DNA of 64,000 nucleotides, taken from positions 25,298,599 through 25,362,598 of the forward strand of contig NC_088309.1 in NCBI RefSeq assembly GCF_910592395.1, in the 5' to 3' direction. The notes beneath the pieces are model-generated. The model saw nothing but the letters and a program-made list of their open reading frames with translations. It searched no databases and was not told where the DNA came from. The position numbers were made by a program, and so were the translations under genes. Shown in pieces: positions 52,001 through 61,000 of the stretch; position 1 is the stretch's first letter; each line of letters starts with the position of its first letter. Source of the DNA: Lineus longissimus (lineage: Eukaryota; Nemertea; Pilidiophora; Heteronemertea; Lineidae).

Positions 52001-55000
52001 TCTTTACAGCAACACGGAGAAGATCACGACATACTGAAGCCTTTTGATGCGGATGACAACCTGACTCTCGATCCCACAGAAATGGGAAAACTGAACGCGA
52101 AAATCTTTAATATGTTCCCGAGATTTGGCTTTTATGGGAAAAGCAAACCAGTGGCTGAGAGCACTGGTGGCTTCCCAAAGGAACTCCTGCAGTTGGTGAA
52201 CCTAACTCACCTGGACCTCTCCTACCAAGGCATCGTGTCAGTCCCAGAGGATATCAGCCGTCTTGCCAAACTTGAGACACTCCTTTTGTCTGACAACCCT
52301 TACTTAACATCAGTTCCAGGGACTATTGGGAGTTCGCCGCTAGAAAGTAAGTTTTGCCAAGATGAAAAAGACTTAGAAACGAACTCTACGTGATCTCGAA
52401 TTGTGCATCCTCCATGCATTATTGGAATGCCGGAGTACAAATTATTGAGGCTTAGTTATATAAATATATATATAAATTGCAGTGATTAAAACTACAGTAG
52501 AACCTCCCTTAGCGGACAACTCTCCCAGGCGGACACCTCTACATTACGGCATTACGACACTAATTGATAGAGAACTACAATTTTAAGAGTACGTGTACAT
52601 ATCCCCAACGAGCATCTTTAATGAATGATGACATGATGAAGGAAAATGCAACCTTCCATAGAGATAACAAATAACAAGTGGTGATTTCTTCTTTAGGATT
52701 AGACATTTCTGACTGTCCATCTATGCGCACCCCTCCACGAGAGATCACCTCGAAGGGGTTCTTTCCCGTCATGGCCTACCTGAGGAGACTGACTACTGGA
52801 TCTGTCAAGTGTAAGCGGACCAAGCTCATGTTAGTTGGTCTTGGTGGAGCGGGGAAAACTAGGTCAGCATCCACCTCAGATGACGGTCAAAATTAAATCG
52901 AAAATTGCGTTCAGCGTAGTGTAGTCGTAATACATCGATTAGACAGATGATTTTATCAGTATTGATAAAGTTGAATACCAGGACGCCATTTCGTGTCATG
53001 CCAACATTTGTTGACCACTCTACTATCTGTTGATATCGAAATATATCATATTAAAAAATAATAACGTCCCTCGTGGTCAAGTGAGTTTACCCAACCCGCT
53101 TGTCTCTAGTGCCAAATCAGCAGCCCGTTTGACCTCGCAAAAGCATACAGGGCTAACGTTTGGTTACTTTCAACTACCTGCGTTATCGTTCCAGCCTCGT
53201 GAAAGCCTTGCTCAGTGGTACCAACATGTCACATCTTGAATCCGGACAGGATATAACTGATGGTATTGACATCCATTCATGGACTGTGAAGGGGAAGGAA
53301 GACTCTGTCACCTACAGTGTTTGGGACTTCGCTGGACAGACAGTTTACTACAACACCCACCAGGCAAGGAGTCTCCAAATTGCTAGACTAGCTAATGTAG
53401 GCCTATATACTAAGAAGTGCGACTGCAATTGAAGCTTAGGAGCTATATAAAAGATTTTGGTGGAGAGTTAGAGCAAAGATGCACCAAGCAAGCTCTCTTA
53501 TTTTGGTTGAAGGCATAGCCGGTCGAGTTAAAGATCTAGTAGTCATGGAAATCGTTGAAGCGGACGACTATGTTTTCGTTCAATTCGAGTTTATAATTTC
53601 TGTCCTCGTTCTCCTTTTCAGTTCTTCCTCTCAAATCGAGCCATCTACCTCCTCTTGTGGAACCTCCGTCTTGGGGCTGAGCACGCCGGCCTGGACTTCT
53701 GGTTGAGCTCCATCTCCGTGCATGCCCCCCACGCCCCTATCCTCGTGGTAGGCTCACACCTTGACCAGGTGCAACAGTTCAACGTTCCCACACAGCAGCT
53801 TCAGAAGAGATACCCACAAATCGCTGGCTTTCATTCAATAAGTACATTAACTGGAATGGTAAGAGCTCGACCATATATTATCATCATGTCTACAATCAAA
53901 GCCGTCTGGTCTCTTTCGCTTGCTCGTTTTAATACCTCTTCTCTTCTTCATTTTTTTAACCGCAGCACCACGTCCTTAGTTCTGCGGAAGAGTAGTGGAA
54001 GAGTGACGCTACTCCAGTTTGTTGCATGCAGGTTCCTGGGCAACAATTGGTCATGCTCAAGTATGAAGTACATGTATATATTCCAGGGCGTCGCCGATCT
54101 TCAAGAGAAATTGTTCTCCGTCACTATGCAAGAAAAATACATGGGAGAAGACATACCCGAGGTTTGGTTCAACTTTGAGAAAGCTGTGATAAGCGAACGG
54201 GAGATCAGCACAAATATCATCAACTACCAGCGGGTGGAGGAGATAGCATTTGCTAGCGGCATCTTCGATGAACTTGAGGTAGGGTTGTCTTCATGACTAA
54301 TGTACAGTTATTTCTGCAAGAGTTTTGATGACTGAAAAAGGTGCTGAGGTAGAAGCCATTGGGATAGTTACATGTAGTTCCAGTTGGTGTTGACGAAGAG
54401 GCAAGTGGGCGGTTGGTCCCAAAACGGTTTAACATCTGATTTTTTATAACTATTGCATCACTATGTGAATGGTATTTGAAACAGAAGCGTCATACATGTA
54501 CCATTTCTTTCCAGACATCTCAAGCAGTACAGTTCCTTCATGACCTGGGGACGGTGCAGCACTTCGATAATGAGTTCTTGAAGGACCAAGTGGTAATAAA
54601 TCCCCAGTGGATAGTTGATGTGATGGCCTCTGTAGTCTCGGTCAAGGATTCGCCAATCAAGGTAGTTTTCAATCAATTTTTCATTTTTATGTTTATCATT
54701 ACAATACATCATACGTTAATACCCTTTTATGATTGGTTCATTACTGATGACAGTATTGGTAAAACAGGATTGATGACTCCTGATTGGTCGAAATGACAAT
54801 TCCTAAAAATTTTGCCTGAGAATAAAGCGGAAATCCAATCAAGATTATTCAAAGGTGCAAATTAAAACATTTTGCTAGACGGCTGCCATCGTGATTTAGG
54901 TATCAAAAGCAATACTTCGGCTTTCAGGAAGGCAAATTCAGACACAGTGATGTGTCGCAGGTTTGGAATGAACACCCAAAGAAACTCCACAAGTGGCTCC

Positions 55001-58000
55001 TGAGGTTGACAGAGAAGTTTGACCTGACCTTCCCGCTTGCAGAAAGAGAGATGAACATCGTGCCTTGTCTTCTCCCGGAAACCGAACCAGAGGTATTCGC
55101 TAGCAATTTATCCTCTTTTTTATTGTATATTTCCTTTTCTCTTTTGTGTCTACTTATAGACTTCAAATCGGTACGTAACATTTAGATGAAAAGTCATTTA
55201 TTGTCTGGTTTTGCGGCAGCTTCCACTATTTTGCACCTCTCATAAAATGTGCACCCTATTTTGCACCCGTTTTAGGTATCATGGCCAGACATCGACAAAG
55301 CATCAGGCCACAAGGAGTCGACGATGGCGTATCGGTTCGAGTATCTTCCCGTAGGTCTTTTCAATCGTGGCCAGGTCAGGCTCTATGAATACTGTGATAG
55401 CTCCATCATATGGAAAAGAGGGTCGTTACTCAACAAAAATGGTCATACAGCACTGGTGACACAACGCAAGTGAGTGTATGCATAAGATGGTAAAATTTGA
55501 ACTCCACAAAGAGAACACCGAGTTGATGTAATAAACTTGTGAAAAGAATCAATCAGGCGATTCCTTTTGATGAATAAGCAGAAGGGCACCTGTATGGATA
55601 ATGAAAATACATTCACGAACTCGGGTGGTTTTTTTTCTCGCAAGGGCTCTGTCTCTGTCATCTCTTTGTCTATGGCATGTTGTAGAGCCACTGGGTCCGG
55701 GTTTGAAAAATATGTATCATACAATTTTATCCGCGGACTTGTGAAGTTCCCTAGATGGCCGAAAGAAAGCTTTAGGTAATGCTTTCTAAACCCCAATTTG
55801 CAGCATTATAATTATAAGGTTTGAAACTCTTGTCTCATTAACAGTACATGGAGTACTAAATCTTCATGAAGTCATAAAATGCTCCTTTTACAGAGATAAC
55901 AAGCTGCTTGTGAAGTGCCAAGGTCCACGCCCAGAGAACATGCTGTTCATGATCCACGAGGTGTTCGAAACCCTTATACAGGAATCCTTCAAAGGAGTTG
56001 TTTATGACTACAAGGTGCCATGCCCAGATTGTCTCGGTATGGACAGGGATCCGTACATGTTCAAGGCATCTACGGTTAGGAGAGCATCAGGACTGAAGAC
56101 TCCCTTCCTGCAGTGTTCCAAGAACTTCCATGTGCTTTCGATAGCAGACTTGATTAGTGAGTGATAAATGAATGTCAGTGGGAGATAGTTTTAGTGATGG
56201 AAGCTAGCTTAATGTCATGAACACCAAATACGTTCTAAACACCTTCAGAATACGGTAAAACTGCCGCAATTTTGCGGACGTTTGCTCATCTCTTCAAATT
56301 TGTTCAGAGAAGCCAGAATAGATTTTGTAGTCCACAAAAGTAAAAATCGTGAAAATATTTTTCCTTCAATTTTCGCGAAATTTAAATGTAAAGGTAAAGG
56401 TTCGTTCGATGCTTTCAAATAAGAAATACAAAATTTTTCCATTTTTCATTTAAAGGTGCGTGTCCACCGACTGAGAGCCAAGACTATGACCTCCATCTCA
56501 AGAACACAGTGCACAGCCTTACCGACATCAGGCTCGATCTCAGTGTTGATATCTTCATATCATGTTGCCAAGCCGATCTACCAGAGCAAGATCAAGACTT
56601 TGTTGACCCTAGGAAGGTCAAGACTAACATTACGGACGCTGGTTACACGTGGTGAGCATCTTTCTCTCGCATAATGTTCATTACTTCATAACAAATGTAC
56701 ACCTCAAAGGAACAGCATTCTCAGAAATCGATGTTCACTGTTTTCGCATGTTTGGCCGAGTTCAGCATGTTTCAAATCAACTCTAATGAGATGTCACTAC
56801 AAGCATTTTCTGATATACACTGATTTGCCTGAAGGGGAAATGAAGCCTCTACGGCATACTACCTATACCAAAACGGCCAGATTTCGAAAGGAATATCTTA
56901 ACCACTTTATTTATACCCAACTTCTACTTTTAGCTGGTTTGAGTCTGCAACAGCAAAGGACGGTCTGGAGGAACGCATCCTCGCTCTGAGAGATGCGAAG
57001 GTCTTCGTAGCCATGATCTCAAACAACTACGTGAATGACAAAGACTGTTGCATTCTGTTCAAGTTTGCGAGGGTTGTCTTGAAGAAGCCGTTGGTCTTAG
57101 TGACTGTCGGGCCGCCTGTTGCACACGACTGGAAACAGAGTACGATCGGGATGCTGGTAGCAAATGAGGTATCAACTATAATTTTTCCAACTTGATCGGT
57201 GATTAACGGCCAGTGATTTTCAGCCAGTGACAGTTCGTTTACCAGAGTAGAATCGTCTATCAACATTACTTTAAAAAATTTACCCCAAATGCAACTAGTT
57301 CATCCTTTAGATACACCGTCGTAATTTTCAGGGTTACTGCAACATGCAAAGGGAGGAACACAACAAAACCAAGATGGATGAACTGCTGATATTACTGAGT
57401 GACAAGTTGTCAGAGGGTCGGGGGATTGCACGAATTCCCACCTGCTTCTTCAGCTATTGCTGGAAGAATTCCAAGAGAGCTGCCGATATGGGCCAAAGGT
57501 AGAAGCCTCGATTTCCTTGAATCATATAGATCGTAGCCGACGCAATGAAGTCGGTAGAGGGGCGCCTGTGTAGGAAAGTGTAACGGCAAAGTGTAACGGA
57601 CGCGGCTCAACCGGCTTTTAGCGTATAACAGGCATATTTTGTGAGAAGTGGGGTTTATGGTGGCGTCCTTATCACTTCCAATTACCGTTGTACTAGAATA
57701 GCTGAGCAAAACGATTTTGCCAAACGATTATTTGAGTGTATTTTAATGTTTTAGTGTATTTTAGTGTTATCATGTCCAAGCCTGGGTGCTCCTTGGACTA
57801 AACCGCCGCCGAAAGAAAAAGATTTACATGCAAATCGCAACAACCTGCGATTATCATACTGCTATGTTTGACGAAAAGCCCTCCTCGTCTGCTGATAAAA
57901 CCGGTGATCGCTTGGTTCGATACTGACCGCGGTCACTGCAAGAAAGGCGTTGCAGGCAATTGCTTTGACCACCGCAAAGGAGTGCTTTTTAAATCGCTCG

Positions 58001-61000
58001 TTTGCGTGGTGCTAGTATTTTCCTACGGTGATTTCGAGAAAAAACAGAATCGGGTGTTCATCAGAGAGTTTCGACAGATCAGAGTGTCACTGAGCTTATC
58101 ATAATATCCGTCTTAATCGTTCCGTTTCTGAACTAATTGCTTTTTGTAGGTCCACCTCCAGGTCAGTAGGTTACGGTGACCCAATAGATATGAAGGATTA
58201 CCTTGAAGAAAATGGGGTGAAGTCTAGCATTGATATAGACAGGGCCAGGGAGGTAAGTTGAACTAAATTGGTACTGCTTTACAAATTGCTCTCAATAACT
58301 AAAGATGGCAATAGGGCTCTTACTCTCCTTCTGTGGGAGGTTCTGTGTGCATTTCAGGTCCGGTGTGCATTGTTTTAAACTCTTGTTTTTGATTTTTCAG
58401 GGAGGCCTGCTCCAATATATATCAGAAAGCCTCCGAGACGCCAATATAATGGTCGCTTGTGTGTCGGATGAGTACGCGGACTCCATCAACTGCCAGATGG
58501 AGTTTAGGTTCGCCACCAAAGATCTTCAGTTACCTATCGTGTTAGCGGTAGTTGGGAGAAGCCAGCGATGGAGGGCCACTGAGGTAAAGAACATATTTTT
58601 AGCCGATACTGGGTATCTAGTATTGAGTACTCTGAAGGACCATCTCCGCATAAGAGTTGCCTCGTACGACGTTCGTACACTTTGAGCTCACGCGGCATTG
58701 CCCTGCGCGCAAAGGTTCTTTAACATGCAAATGAATATAGACCTTTACCAATTGACTTCAATCATGAGAAACATCGACGCCTTTGCTAATATCAAGAATT
58801 CATAAAGACGTTTTGTTTATTCTTGCTAATAAGCATCAGCGAAGGCAGGTTTGGAGTGTTTCCGGCTCTTTGCTACAAAGAAAATTTTGTTTACGTCAAA
58901 ATACGAAGCAGTCAAAGTTCAGGGCACGAAAAAAGGTTGTCCTTGGCAAGCAATCAAACAAATGTTTTCGCATCACGAGTTTGATTCCCAAACCACTAGA
59001 CAACACACTACACTACGCCGTCCTGTTGACGTCAATGTTTACGAAAACCCATCACTTCGCAGCAGTGAGAAAATATTGTGTGTTTTGATGTTCTAGAAAA
59101 TAAGGAATATCACGATCACGACGGATTCTGTCCTCACTTTATGCCGAAGATGCAGACAGCGATGCATCGCGTCCGGGTACCTGTAAAATCCTGTCCATCA
59201 CTTGGTATGTGAATACTAGGCCTACATTCCCTTACGGTGATCATTCTGGTAATAGAGACTGATCTATAATTTTCAGCTTGGCCTACATGCTCCAAACTAC
59301 CCCCAGGTCAACTTTGAAGAGTCGGCCGACGATGGGATGAGGAAACTACTAGAATTGGTGACGAAACAAACTGAGAAAAAGTTAGGTAATAGTCAAAGAA
59401 AGACGAGGAATAAAATGTATGAAGAACAAACGAGGACTGCATATCAGGTAAGAACATTGGAGCCACGATTCGCATATTTGGCTTAATCATTCGATGTAAG
59501 GAATTTGGATGACTGCTCGGAATCTTCCCATGAAAAAATAGCTTGCTGCTGTGCACCATTCGTCCAAGGGATAATTTGCTGAGTCACTGCACCAGATCTA
59601 TTATTTTTCCATCCTTTGCATGATACCACAACATCTGTCACAACCATTATTCAAAAACCGACTCTTGCTGCTCTTAATGTAAAACATTTAACGTTTTACA
59701 TTAAAGCGTCGATGTGTTAAGATTTTACATTTAGTGGTTGTAACATCGTCATTTTCGACGCCACCGGGCACTAATTTTCCCAAGATCGCACTTTTCAGGA
59801 ACTGTTTGAGCTCGCGCAGAGAAGGACTCTCCGCCAGCTGACCAGCTACACTGATGTATATGAAATGCAACCGTTTCCTAGGATTCTTGTTATTGACTTT
59901 GCTGATCCTGAGGAAGAGGAAAGGCAAGGTATGTAAAACATCGTATAGCGTACTTACAAGCTCATTGTCAGGACATGTCCAAATGGCCACGTGAATCCAG
60001 TGTTTCATTCAAACGTCTGCGATCAAACCCGGCGATTACCGATTTTACTCGCAGACGAGAGATCTTTCTGTTCCGCATCGATTTACCATATACCAGCAAT
60101 TTACAAATTTCTTACAATAAAACGTTGCTTCTCCTCTTCAGACCAAGGAAGAGACATCTCACTGACAGGGAAAGAAAAATGTATATCAAGTTTGGAGAGC
60201 AGACTGGATCATTCTTTTCTGCATAGAAACCTTTGTTTCAGGTTTTTCTGCGAACATGAACAGGTATGTTACACTCGGGAACTTACTCCGAAGTGACGTA
60301 TTTCAGTTATCCTCCTAAACTTTTCTCTAGCGTTTATGCTAGACTACTAGGCGGATGATGCGAATGAAAAAAATGCGGGGATGCAGGAAAGCTTTCTATC
60401 TTCCTTTAACTATATATCATTTTGGCTGTAACTGCGCTCATCGTGATTTCAAACTATTTCGATGAACGAAAACAGCACAGTTTCCTTAATATTTCTTTGG
60501 CATCCTGTCTAAATTTTCTTCCACCTCCAAGGAAGTATATGTAAAAATTGACAGCGAAGTTAATTGTCCATATTTCCGTGCAAACCCAAAATTGGAGCCA
60601 GTATCGAGCCTTCCAATACGGCACATTCATGTCATAAACGACAACAGATTCGTACACTCGCTTTGGGCATGAGCAGAGAAGATATGCAAACGACGTCATC
60701 AATAACATGGCCGTCAGATTTGTATCTCTGATCTTTTTCTCACTATTTCCTGCTGTGTCTGATAATTTTGTCCGTCTAGCGGCGGCACGATTGACACCGA
60801 TTAGGATGATGAGATTGCTAATGACAATGGTTGAAAATGGCAAAATAGTCCCGAGACAGAGCAAGTAGGCGTTGTAAAACGCCTCGAACCATCTCGCTTG
60901 GGGAAAGTAACGGATCACTGCTCCATTCGGCGGGTCCGGCAGCGCCAAGACGAAGAACGTCTGAATGTGAAAGGTCATCTCCAACACGCAGGTCGTGACA

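Noticed and set aside
52048-52085. EF-hand in ROCO exon 28 (DADDNLTLDPTE)
   Set aside because: Loop-like acidic sequence, but without the flanking helices and usual Gly and final Glu spacing; mentioned only as a resemblance.
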